Below are positions 50,172 to 58,389 of a DNA stretch of 64,000 nucleotides, piece by piece. Under the pieces are notes generated by a model. That model saw only the letters and a program-made list of their open reading frames with translations. It ran no database searches and had not been told where the DNA came from. Origin of the DNA: Anaerococcus sp. Marseille-P3915 (GTDB taxonomy: Bacteria; Bacillota; Clostridia; Tissierellales; Peptoniphilaceae); assembly GCF_900258475.1 (NCBI RefSeq), contig NZ_LT984888.1, positions 82,638 through 146,637 of the forward strand, written 5' to 3'. Made by a program: the position numbers and the translations under genes. Numbering within the stretch: the stretch's first letter is position 1; every line of letters starts with the position of its first letter.

Positions 50172-51557
50172 GTGAGGATTATATTTTTAGAAGAAATTAA
50201 AAACACATCCAAGTCCGTAATACCCATAGCCATCCTAGTAGTGGTCCTGAACCTCTTTGTGGGAGTGGAAGCTAAGCTACTAATCAACTTTCTTATAGGA
50301 TGTGTGGGAGTAATTCTTGGCCTGGGAGTATTTCTAACAGGAGTAGAGATTTCAATTTCAGAAATTGGATCTATGATGGGAGATTTTATAGCAAGATTTG
50401 ATAAGATAGCAAAAGTGGTTATCTTTGGTATTTTTATTGGCTTTACAATTTCAGTTGCAGAACCTGATTTGCTGATTCTTGCTAATGAAGTAACAAGTGC
50501 TGTGGGAATTCCTGCCCAAATTATTGTTATGATCATATCTTTGGGAGTGGGAATGATGATTTCCCTAGGCTTATTTAGGATATTTAAGGAAATAAGCTTA
50601 TCAAATATGATGTGGGCATTATATATTACAGTCTTCGTCCTAATGATATTTACAGATGATGTGGGTCATGCAATTGCCTTTGATGCATCAGGGGCTACAA
50701 CAGGAGCTATGACCACACCCTTTATAATTGCCCTAGGCCTAGGGGTGGCATCCCTTAAGGGCGAGAGGACTGAGGATGATTCCTTTGGCCTAGTAGGTCT
50801 TGCATCAACAGGTCCTATACTTGCAGGACTTATCATGAGTTTATTTTCTAAGGGAGGAGATGTCCTAATCGAAGAAGCTGCTCATAGGTCGGCCCTATAT
50901 AGTGGTTTTATTAATTCTACCTTTGCTATAGTGCCAATTGCTCTCGTCTTTTATATAATGAATTTTTTATATTTTAAGGTAGAAAAAGATGAGCTCAGAA
51001 GAATCAGCATAGGAATGCTTTATACCTATCTTGGCCTTATAGTATTTTTGACAAGTGTTGAAGGCGGCTTTATGGAGCTTGCAAGAGTCATGGGCGAAGG
51101 CCTTGCCGATTCCAAATTCCTCCCTCTAATAGGTTTTGTACTTGGGCTTTTGGTAGTCTTGGCAGAGCCAGCCGTATCCGTTCTTGCCGAGCAGGTAGAG
51201 GATGTAACTGGTGGTTCTATACCAAGGAAAAATATCCTAGTAGCCCTATCTATAGGGGTTGCCTTTGCGGTGATGCTTGCCATCTTTAGGATAAGAATCG
51301 ATGGTTTTGCCCTATGGATGCTAATTGTACCAGGCTTTTTACTTTCCCTAATCCTATCAAGGAGGGTTGACCAAATCTTTGTTGGTATAGCCTTTGACTC
51401 AGGCGGGGTAGCCTCAGGGCCAATGACAGCCACCTTTATTTTGGCCTTTTGCCAGGGAGTTGCTGGAAATATAGCTGATGGCTTCGGGGTAATCGCCTTT
51501 GTAGCCATGATGCCGGTTTTGACCATTATGATAATGGGTAACTTATATAGGAGATAA
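50172..51557 (+). CDS. DUF1538 family multipass membrane protein
   Basis: This 461-residue protein has about 12 membrane segments arranged as two homologous halves. Each half has a LGLGVFLTGVEISI/YLGLIVFLTSVEGGF-like segment and a conserved block, FDASGATTGAMTTPFI in the first and FDSGGVASGPMTATFI in the second. DUF1538 proteins resemble transporters but no substrate is established. The start is taken as GTG at 50172, since no ATG fits the conserved N-terminus. The PII-type gene begins 1 base after the stop, so the pair is coupled; the PII partner suggests metabolite-controlled transport. Confidence 0.88.
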   Translation: MRIIFLEEIKNTSKSVIPIAILVVVLNLFVGVEAKLLINFLIGCVGVILGLGVFLTGVEISISEIGSMMGDFIARFDKIAKVVIFGIFIGFTISVAEPDLLILANEVTSAVGIPAQIIVMIISLGVGMMISLGLFRIFKEISLSNMMWALYITVFVLMIFTDDVGHAIAFDASGATTGAMTTPFIIALGLGVASLKGERTEDDSFGLVGLASTGPILAGLIMSLFSKGGDVLIEEAAHRSALYSGFINSTFAIVPIALVFYIMNFLYFKVEKDELRRISIGMLYTYLGLIVFLTSVEGGFMELARVMGEGLADSKFLPLIGFVLGLLVVLAEPAVSVLAEQVEDVTGGSIPRKNILVALSIGVAFAVMLAIFRIRIDGFALWMLIVPGFLLSLILSRRVDQIFVGIAFDSGGVASGPMTATFILAFCQGVAGNIADGFGVIAFVAMMPVLTIMIMGNLYRR

Positions 51558-51558
51558 G

Positions 51559-52155
51559 ATGCAATTTTTAAGAATAGTTCTTCCGAGAGGGAAGGGATCA
51601 GGATTTATGAAAATTCTACAAGACCATGGGGCAAGTGCTATTTCATGTTTTTATGGAGAAGGATCAGCACCAAGCCACATCCTAAATTCCCTAGCCATTG
51701 ATAAGACCAAGAAGGAAGTAGTGGTCGGTCTAATAGAGGAAGATATAGCAGGTAAAATTATTGAGAAAATTTCAGATAAGCTTAAGTCTGTAAATACAGC
51801 TATAGCTTATTCAACAGCTTTAGAGGGAGAAAATAAGATGGAATATGTATGTTTGTATGTCATAGTGGATAGACATATGGGCCAAAAAGCCATCCACATA
51901 GCTCAGGATAATGGAGCAAGGGGTGCAACTGTCATCCATGGCAGGGGCGCAGGAGAAGAAATAAAGGGCAGGATATTCTTTAATATGAATATAGAGCCTG
52001 AAAAAGACATGGTAGTAATGCTAATTAAAAAAGACCTTGAAGAAAAAATTACAGCAGAAATATATAAGCAGATGGATTTGGAGGAGGCTGGAAAGGGTAT
52101 AATATATTCTGTACCAGTAAACCACGTAGCAGGACTAGTGGAACAAAACAATTAA
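51559..52155 (+). CDS. Tandem PII-like signalling protein
   Basis: This 198-residue protein is made of two PII-like halves (about 1-95 and 96-198). Each half has the fold's beta-alpha-beta pattern and a glycine-rich strand end (ISCFYGEGSA; ATVIHGRGAG). Free PII proteins form trimers that bind ADP/ATP and 2-oxoglutarate and gate transporters. A fused pair would need a different assembly. Lying 1 base after the DUF1538 gene, it likely regulates that membrane protein. The nucleotide-binding residues cannot be judged with certainty by eye. Confidence 0.82.
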   Translation: MQFLRIVLPRGKGSGFMKILQDHGASAISCFYGEGSAPSHILNSLAIDKTKKEVVVGLIEEDIAGKIIEKISDKLKSVNTAIAYSTALEGENKMEYVCLYVIVDRHMGQKAIHIAQDNGARGATVIHGRGAGEEIKGRIFFNMNIEPEKDMVVMLIKKDLEEKITAEIYKQMDLEEAGKGIIYSVPVNHVAGLVEQNN

Positions 52156-52164
52156 GGAGCAATA

Positions 52165-52473
52165 ATGAAACAATTAGATACATTTGAATTTAGAGAGCAT
52201 GTAGAAAATGGAAGTGGCCTTTGCCTAGTAGATTTTTCTGCGACTTGGTGTGGCCCATGCAAGATGCAAGCACCAATCCTTGAAGAATTGGCAGATGAGG
52301 TTGACTACAAAATATATAAGCTAGATGTGGATGAATCTAACGAAATAGCTGCCCAATACAATGTAAATGCTGTACCAAGCCTATTTATTTTTAAAGATGG
52401 AGTCCTAAAACAAAACCTAGTAGGTTTCCATACAAAAGATGCCATCGTAGAGGAAATGAGTAAATTCATATAA
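52165..52473 (+). CDS. trxA: Thioredoxin
   Basis: This 102-residue thioredoxin fold has the active-site WCGPC (Cys29, Cys32), VDFSATWCGPCKMQAP and the cis-Pro segment NAVPSLFIFKDG. Normal length. AAGGAG precedes the ATG. Its stop overlaps the reductase-like start by one base (TAATG), which pairs the two as a redox couple. Confidence 0.95.
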   Translation: MKQLDTFEFREHVENGSGLCLVDFSATWCGPCKMQAPILEELADEVDYKIYKLDVDESNEIAAQYNVNAVPSLFIFKDGVLKQNLVGFHTKDAIVEEMSKFI

Positions 52474-53330
52474 TGAGATATGACATTGCAATAATCGGCG
52501 CAGGTCCTGCAGGACTTAGCGCCGCTTTAAATTCTAAGGTGAGAAACAAGTCAGTAATAATTTTTGGGACCGATTCAAAAAAAATTACACAGACTAGGTC
52601 CATCAGAAATTACCTGGGCTTTGGGGAAATAAGCGGCAAAGACTTAAATGAAAATTTCAAAAAGTCCCTTGCAGGATATCCTATAGAAAGGTCAAGTAAG
52701 AGAGTTAAAACAGTCTATGCCATGGGCAAGTATTTTGCTCTAGAGATAGAAAATGGTGATATGATGATAGAAGCATCATCTGTAATAATTGCCACAGGCA
52801 TAGAGCTTGCAAGAGATTTAGAAAATGAAGAGAAATTCTTTGCAAGGGGTGTCAATTATTGTGCAACTTGCGATGCAGCCCTCTACAGAGGCAAGAAAGT
52901 CGTAATTATAGGCTATAACCAAGAGTCTATTGAAGATGCAAATTTTACATCAGAAATAGTAGAAAAAGTGACCTTTGTTAACATGACAAAAAAGGAAGTA
53001 AAACTTAACGATTCTATAGAGGTTATAGAGGGAGAAATCCCATTAGGCTTTGAAGGAGAAAATCATGCAGATAAGCTCATCTTTAAGTCTGGTAGGGAAA
53101 TTGAGGCTGATGGATTTTTTATAATAAAAGACTCATCCAAGCCTGAAAGACTTATCCCATCGATAAAGCTAGATGGAAACCACATCCTGGTAAATAGGGA
53201 CCTTGAGACAAGTATCAAGGGGCTTTTTGCAGCAGGAGATATCACTGGCAAGCCTTATCAAATAGCCAAGGCTGTAGGTGAGGGCCAGATAGCAGGCCTT
53301 AATGCAGCAAGCTATCTTTCAAGCTTATAA
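52473..53330 (+). CDS. Thioredoxin reductase-like flavoprotein without a canonical NADPH-binding motif
   Basis: This 285-residue TrxR-fold protein has the FAD motif IIGAGPAGLSAAL (8-19), a redox-active CATC (Cys130, Cys133) and the C-terminal FAD block GLFAAGDIT. In the pyridine-nucleotide domain, where NADPH enzymes have GxGxxA, it reads IIGYNQESIEDA (145-156), with the second Gly missing. The HRRxxxR arginines are also absent (NMTKKEV). This is what is seen in ferredoxin-dependent flavin thioredoxin reductases of clostridia, so reduced ferredoxin may be the donor. The length is about 20-30 residues below standard TrxB. It is coupled to trxA. Confidence 0.85.
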   Translation: MRYDIAIIGAGPAGLSAALNSKVRNKSVIIFGTDSKKITQTRSIRNYLGFGEISGKDLNENFKKSLAGYPIERSSKRVKTVYAMGKYFALEIENGDMMIEASSVIIATGIELARDLENEEKFFARGVNYCATCDAALYRGKKVVIIGYNQESIEDANFTSEIVEKVTFVNMTKKEVKLNDSIEVIEGEIPLGFEGENHADKLIFKSGREIEADGFFIIKDSSKPERLIPSIKLDGNHILVNRDLETSIKGLFAAGDITGKPYQIAKAVGEGQIAGLNAASYLSSL

Positions 53331-53426
53331 GACTCTCTATGATATTAAATGTAAAATATAGACTTTTTATAAAAAAGCAGTTTAATATAGGTAGTGAAAA
53401 CACTGTAAAAAGAAATGGAGGAGAAC

Positions 53427-53897
53427 GTGGCAACAGAACACATAGATTTTTTTGAATTTAACAATACAATCTTCTCTTTGATTAGAGAGATTTCACATAA
53501 AATAGACCTACTATTGACAGAAACAGCAAATAAGCTAGATCTAACACCCCTACAGATTAAGATCATAATCGCCCTATTTTCAAGTGATCAAGACGTATCC
53601 ATAGGCAGTCTTGGCAAGACCATAGGAGTAACTGGGGGCAATATCTCAAATATTTGCAAAAAATTAGAGAAAAAAGGCTTTGTTGTTAGAAAAAGAAGCG
53701 AAGCTGATGAAAGAGTAGTAAACGTTGAGCTAACTGAAGAGGGAATCAAGGCAAGCCATGTGGTTGGCGAATATTTTGATAAAATCAGAAAAGATTTCCC
53801 AGATGATATGGTAGATTTAAACCTTGAAACCATAGTCTCAGAGCTTAGAGAATTAGACGTATTACTTGATAAGTATATATCAAGGAGAAGTATATGA
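53427..53897 (+). CDS. MarR family transcriptional regulator
   Basis: This winged-helix regulator of about 156 residues has helices flanking the DNA-binding core: LTPLQIKIIIALFSSD, SIGSLGKTIGVTGGNISNICKKLEKKGFVVRKRSEADERVVNVELTEEG (split, about 55-105). The start is taken as GTG at 53427 with GGAGGAG close upstream; an ATG at 53415 is in frame but has only an A-rich leader. It is joined to ftsH by ATGA, so it probably regulates its own operon including the protease. The ligand is unknown. Confidence 0.85.
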   Translation: MATEHIDFFEFNNTIFSLIREISHKIDLLLTETANKLDLTPLQIKIIIALFSSDQDVSIGSLGKTIGVTGGNISNICKKLEKKGFVVRKRSEADERVVNVELTEEGIKASHVVGEYFDKIRKDFPDDMVDLNLETIVSELRELDVLLDKYISRRSI

Positions 53898-55912
53898 ATC
53901 AAAAAGGAAAGAAAAATAGACCCTTAATCTACTATTGGATAGGGGCTTTAATAGTATATTTTATTTTTAGTTTCCTCTTTAATCCGATTGCCAAAAACGA
54001 CGGAGCTAAAGAAGTAAACTACAGTCAATTTGTATCAATGATCGAAAATGATCAGGTAACAGAAGTAAGCAAGGATAATTTAAAATACACCTTCAAGGCT
54101 AAGGTAGATGGCAAAGAAAAAACCTACCAAACAGGTCTTTGGGAAGATACAGACCTAACAGAAAGACTCCTTGCAGCCAAAAAAAGAAATGATAAGCTAG
54201 AGTTTGGCAAAGACATAGAAACAAGGATGAACCCTTACCTAGCAGTCTTCCTCCAAAGTATCCTTCCGCTTATCTTTATAATGGTAATCTTCTACTTCGC
54301 ATCAAGGTCTTTATCAAAGACTATGGGTGGCAGAGGTGGAGCTGATTTCATGAACTTTGGCAAGTCCAATGCTAAGGTCTACATGGAAAATGAAACAGGC
54401 AAGACCTTTAAGGATGTGGCAGGCCAGGAAGAAGCCAAAGAAAGCCTAAGCGAAATAGTAGACTTCTTGCACAATCCTAGGAAATACAAGGAAATTGGAG
54501 CTAGAGTTCCAAAGGGAGTTCTCCTAGTAGGCCCTCCAGGAACAGGTAAGACCCTCCTTGCCCAAGCAGTAGCAGGTGAGGCCAAGGTGCCATTCTTCTC
54601 TATATCAGGATCTGAATTTGTAGAGATGTTTGTAGGTATGGGAGCATCTAAGGTAAGAGACTTATTCAAGCAAGCCAAGGAAAAGGCCCCATGTATAGTC
54701 TTTATAGACGAGATAGATGCCATAGGTAAAAAGCGTGATGTTTCAGGATATTCAGGCAATGACGAACGTGAACAAACCCTAAACCAACTCCTAAACGAGA
54801 TGGATGGTTTTGATGCGACAGAGGGAGTAGTATTACTTGCTGCAACCAACAGACCAGAAATCCTAGACCCAGCCCTAAAAAGACCGGGAAGGTTTGATAG
54901 GCAAGTCCAAGTAGAACTTCCAGACCTAAAGGGCCGTGAAGACATCCTAAAAGTCCACGCAAAGAAAATTAAAAAAGAAGAAAATATAGACTACGAAGAA
55001 ATAGCAAAAAGAACTGCCGGAACATCCGGAGCAGACCTTGCAAATATAGTAAATGAAGGTGCCCTAAGAGCTGTAAGAGAAGGCAGAAACAAGCTAAGCC
55101 AAGAAGACCTAGAAGAATCAATCGAAACAGTAATAGCAGGAATGCAAAAGAAAAATGCTGTAATTTCAGATGATCAAAAGAAAATCATAGCCTACCATGA
55201 AGTGGGCCATGCCCTAGTAGCAGCCATCCAAACCCACAAGACACCAGTCACAAAGATAACCATAGTCCCAAGAACAGGCGGGGCCCTAGGTTATACCATG
55301 ACAGTAGATAAGGATGAGAAATATATCATGACCAAGCAAGAGCTATTTGATGAAATAGTAACCCTTGCAGGAGGTAGGTCAGCAGAAGAGCTAATCTTTA
55401 ACACCAAGACAACAGGCGCCTCAAATGATATAGAAAGAGCTACAGCTATAGCTAGAAACATGGTCACAATCTATGGTATGGATGAAGACTTTGACTTCAT
55501 GCAACTAGAACAAATCCAAGGCCGCTACCTAGGTGGTCAAAGAGCCATGATAGTATCAAATGGTACAGGCAATAAGATAGATGAAAAGGTAGGAATAATA
55601 ATAGCAAATGCTCACATGAGAGCTATAGAAATCCTAAAAGATAACATCGACAAACTCCACGAAATCTCAGACTTCTTATTAAAAGAAGAAACCATCACAG
55701 GTGAAGAATTCATGGAAATCCTAGAAGGAAAGAAAAATAAAGAAGTAAGCGAAGAAAAAATCGCAGACAATACTGATGTAGATGTCAAAGATTTAGAAGA
55801 TTCTAAAGAAACAAAAGAAGAAAATCCACAAGAAGCCTCAAAAGAGGATGAAAAAGTGGAAGAAGATAAGGAAAATAAGAGATTTATAGACTTATCAGGC
55901 GATGAAGAATAA
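53894..55912 (+). CDS. ftsH: ATP-dependent zinc metalloprotease FtsH
   Basis: This 672-residue membrane protease has two N-terminal membrane helices (about 13-31 and 117-137) around an external domain. The AAA+ module carries Walker A GPPGTGKT, Walker B FIDEIDAIG and the second-region-of-homology Arg segment ATNRPEILDPALKRPGRFD. The zinc site is HEVGH, with a downstream third ligand region. The tail (about 615-672) is acidic and low-complexity. It degrades unassembled membrane proteins. Pairing with a MarR gene is unusual; ftsH more often follows tilS/hpt. Confidence 0.96.
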   Translation: MNQKGKKNRPLIYYWIGALIVYFIFSFLFNPIAKNDGAKEVNYSQFVSMIENDQVTEVSKDNLKYTFKAKVDGKEKTYQTGLWEDTDLTERLLAAKKRNDKLEFGKDIETRMNPYLAVFLQSILPLIFIMVIFYFASRSLSKTMGGRGGADFMNFGKSNAKVYMENETGKTFKDVAGQEEAKESLSEIVDFLHNPRKYKEIGARVPKGVLLVGPPGTGKTLLAQAVAGEAKVPFFSISGSEFVEMFVGMGASKVRDLFKQAKEKAPCIVFIDEIDAIGKKRDVSGYSGNDEREQTLNQLLNEMDGFDATEGVVLLAATNRPEILDPALKRPGRFDRQVQVELPDLKGREDILKVHAKKIKKEENIDYEEIAKRTAGTSGADLANIVNEGALRAVREGRNKLSQEDLEESIETVIAGMQKKNAVISDDQKKIIAYHEVGHALVAAIQTHKTPVTKITIVPRTGGALGYTMTVDKDEKYIMTKQELFDEIVTLAGGRSAEELIFNTKTTGASNDIERATAIARNMVTIYGMDEDFDFMQLEQIQGRYLGGQRAMIVSNGTGNKIDEKVGIIIANAHMRAIEILKDNIDKLHEISDFLLKEETITGEEFMEILEGKKNKEVSEEKIADNTDVDVKDLEDSKETKEENPQEASKEDEKVEEDKENKRFIDLSGDEE

Positions 55913-55913
55913 G

Positions 55914-55941
55914 AAAAACCGGCCATTTGGTCGGTTTTTTA
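55914..55941 (+). terminator. Terminator of marR-ftsH
   Basis: An 8-bp stem AACCGGCC / GGTCGGTT with loop ATTT, extended by A-U pairs, is followed by a U-run. Confidence 0.88.
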
Positions 55942-56103
55942 TTGGGTAAATATATTTATAATGATTTATACTTTTTGAAAATTAAAAAGGCCAATAGATT
56001 TTTCCCTGCGATTACTTTATTTCCTTATTCGAGATAGGGGAGAAGCTCTTAGATTTTTTAGAAAATAATTTTTAAGAAAATATTTCATTAAAAGAGAAAT
56101 ATA

Positions 56104-56149
56104 GACAAGCAAAAGAGCTGGAATCATCTACCAGCTCTTTTTGCTTGTC
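56104..56149. terminator. Long hairpin terminator of the lar/DUF4177 operon
   Basis: An inverted repeat with arms 56104-56121 and 56131-56149 (GC-rich inner part AGAGCTGG/CCAGCTCT) abuts the DUF4177 stop. The minus-strand descending arm contains CUCUUUU. It may also act on the plus strand. Confidence 0.75.
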
Positions 56150-56350
56150 CTAATCATTAACCTTGAAAACCAAAGTGTAATTAAGAAAAGCATAGGATGA
56201 CCATTTTTCATTGGTTACTGGGACTATCTGAACGAGTTCCCAGCCTTCCTTTGCTTTTTCATTGATGATTTCCTTGCACTTTTCAAAGGTGTCTGTTTTT
56301 CCTGCCTTAAGGCCGCCCTCAAAAGGGACTTCGATAAATTCGTATCTCAT
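56150..56350 (-). CDS. DUF4177 domain protein
   Basis: This 66-residue protein has the DUF4177 pattern: MRYEFIEVPF at the start, a helix ending INEKAKEGWELVQIVPV, then a strand with FKV at the end. The family is common, soluble and of unknown function, often encoded near unrelated genes. GGAGGCAGCTT stands before the ATG. It follows larC on the same strand and may be the last gene of the lar operon. Confidence 0.85.
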   Translation of the reverse strand: MRYEFIEVPFEGGLKAGKTDTFEKCKEIINEKAKEGWELVQIVPVTNEKWSSYAFLNYTLVFKVND

Positions 56351-56379
56351 AAGCTGCCTCCTAGTATTTTTATACCCAC

Positions 56380-57629
56380 TTATAGGGATTTTAGGATGTC
56401 GTAGGCTTCTTTTAGGGAGATATTTTGATCTTTTGCCAGGGTCTTGGCGGATTCGTATTCTGGATAGGTGAAGATTTTATCTTTATAGCTAACTTGCTTT
56501 GCAAGGTAGTCCTTGCCCTTATAAGAGATTTTGATAATTTCCCTATCTAAAACTGTCCTGTCTAGGTCAAATTTCCTTACACCGATGCTTGTGGTTTGGG
56601 TAAAGATTATATCTTCTATAGCTTCTTCATCCTCTGCCTTATAAATTACTGATAATTTATAGGCTGGGCGGTTTTTCTTCATAAAGATTGGAGAAAAGTA
56701 GCAATCAAGTGCCACTTCTATAATTTTTTCTAAGGTGAATGCCAAAAGCTCCCCGCTTTGGTCATCTATATTTGTTTCAAGCAGTTTTACAGTTTTTTTT
56801 TATCTATTTCAATTTCCATGACCCTAAGGATATTGGTTGATTTTTCAAAGTCTTTGTTGCCAGCTCCTAGGCCGATTTTTTTGATTTTAAAGCTTGTTGG
56901 GGCTTTTTTATAGAAATATTTGACTATGGCAGCTCCAGTTGGAGTGATGTGCTCGCCTTCTTCTCCTATAAAATTAAGATTTATATCTGAATCAGCTAGG
57001 ATATTTGCCACAGCTGGAACAGGTATTGGCATTGGGCCGTGGGCACACATTTGGTAGCCGGAACCCTCATAGAGGTCTGAGAAGTAAAGATTTTCTACTC
57101 CTAGGTCGTCAAGAAGGATTGCTACCCCTACTATATCTATGATTGAATCAACAGCTCCGACTTCATGGAAGTGGACCTCTGTTTTATCAATGCCGTGGGC
57201 CGCAGCTTCTGCATCTGCTATTATATCAAAGATACCGAGGGCATTTTTCTTGATATTATCATTGAGGTCTGAGCCTTCTATGATTTTTCTAATATCCTCT
57301 ATATTTCTGTGGACGTGGTCGTGAGAATGGCTATGATCGTCATGATGATCGTGGTCATGTTCATGTTTATGGTCATGGTCATGATGGTGGTCATGGTGAT
57401 GGTCGTGATCGCCATGATGATGATCATGGTGGTGACCTTCTAGGATCACATCAAAATTATAGGCATCTATGCCATTTTTCTTGGATCTCTCAAAGACAAG
57501 TTTGTAGCCATCAAGCTTTAGAGATTTGATGCCTTCGACTAATTTTTCCTTGCTAGCTCCCAAATCTAGGAGGGCTCCTATGGTCATGTCTCCTGCTATG
57601 CCTGAATACATTTCAAAATAAAGGTCCAT
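56380..57629 (-). CDS. larC: Nickel-pincer cofactor biosynthesis protein LarC, expressed through a -1 frameshift
   Basis: LarC inserts nickel into the pyridinium dithiocarboxylate precursor of the lactate racemase cofactor. The first frame (57629 to 56787, 280 residues) has SGIAGDMTIGALLDLGA, a very His/Asp-rich loop (about 65-107) and the EVHFHEVGAVDSIIDIVG block. It stops right after a run of nine A (minus strand, plus coordinates 56793-56801) at codons AAA AAA AAA CTG TAA. Rereading one A gives the frame ACT GTA AAA CTG, then LLETNIDDQSGELLAF and FMKKNRPAYKL, the LarC C-terminal domain, to 56380. No ribosome-binding site or ATG suits the second part. L. plantarum LarC is made the same way, so this is a programmed frameshift rather than a mutation. 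Confidence 0.9.
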
Positions 57630-57630
57630 T

Positions 57631-58389
57631 TTAATTTCCTTTCGCTATTAATTTATTTATCTGACAGGCTGCGTAGGATGCTCCGTAGCCATTGTCTATA
57701 TTTACAACGCTAACTCCCTCTGCACAAGAATTTATCATGGAAAGAAGGGCGGTGATTCCGCCAAGATTTGCCCCGTAACCAACTGAGGTTGGGACAGCTA
57801 TGATTGGCTTATCTACAAGGCCTGCAAGGACTGTAGCTAGGGCTGCTTCCATGCCGGCTATGGCTATTATAACATTGGCTTTTTTAATTTCTTCTATCTT
57901 ATCTAGGAGCCTGTGAATGCCAGCAACACCCACATCTGTGTAGGTTTTAACCCTTGCTCCCAAAAATTTTGCTGTAATTTCTGCCTCAAGGAGGACTGGC
58001 AAATCGCTTGTGCCTGCACAAACTATGGCAATTTCACCGATTTTCTCTTCTTCCTTACTAAAATCTAGGGAGATAATCCTTGCAAGTTCGTTGTAGGTGA
58101 CATCATCTACCTTGGCCTTAACTAGGTCAAATTGGTCTTTGCTTGCCCTGGTTCCTATTACAGATTCTTTTTTCTTGGCAAAGGCTTCAAAAATTCTTAC
58201 CAGGCTTTCATCATCTTTTGATGCACAATAGATGGCCTCAGGAAAGCCCCTTCGAGATTTTCTAGAAAAGTCTATCTTGACAGCATCGCCTACATCTTCA
58301 TAGCCCTTGTCATTTAGGATCTCAAGAGCCTCTTCATCGCTTATCTTGCCTTTTTTTATGTCATCAATTAGTTTTTTCTTATCAATCAT
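57631..58389 (-). CDS. larB: Nickel-pincer cofactor biosynthesis protein LarB (carboxylase/hydrolase)
   Basis: This 252-residue protein is related to AIR carboxylase PurE. LarB carboxylates nicotinate adenine dinucleotide and releases AMP to start pincer-cofactor synthesis. Visible are the RRGFPEAIYCASK segment near 45, the PurE-like core IVCAGTSDLPVLLEAEITAKFLGA and DVGVAGIHRLL, then VIIAIAGMEAALATVLAGLVDKPIIAVPTSVGYGANLGG (split) in the nucleotide site. It overlaps larE by 4 bases and is followed after 1 base by larC. Confidence 0.93.
   Translation of the reverse strand: MIDKKKLIDDIKKGKISDEEALEILNDKGYEDVGDAVKIDFSRKSRRGFPEAIYCASKDDESLVRIFEAFAKKKESVIGTRASKDQFDLVKAKVDDVTYNELARIISLDFSKEEEKIGEIAIVCAGTSDLPVLLEAEITAKFLGARVKTYTDVGVAGIHRLLDKIEEIKKANVIIAIAGMEAALATVLAGLVDKPIIAVPTSVGYGANLGGITALLSMINSCAEGVSVVNIDNGYGASYAACQINKLIAKGN

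Noticed and set aside
50159..50536. Antisense frame of 125 codons over the DUF1538 gene
   Set aside because: It is fully covered by the conserved DUF1538 frame; it is a compositional shadow.
54379..54945. Antisense frame of 188 codons over ftsH
   Set aside because: It is opposite the highly conserved AAA+ core, with shadow-type composition.
56380..56745. Separate larC2 gene starting at TTG 56745
   Set aside because: No ribosome-binding site is present, and the conserved LarC sequence continues upstream of that codon up to the A-run, which indicates a frameshift product.
57308..57440. Tandem DNA repeat or CRISPR-like array in the GTGGTCATG-rich stretch
   Set aside because: The apparent repetition is the codon pattern of the His/Asp-rich loop of LarC; there are no spacers.
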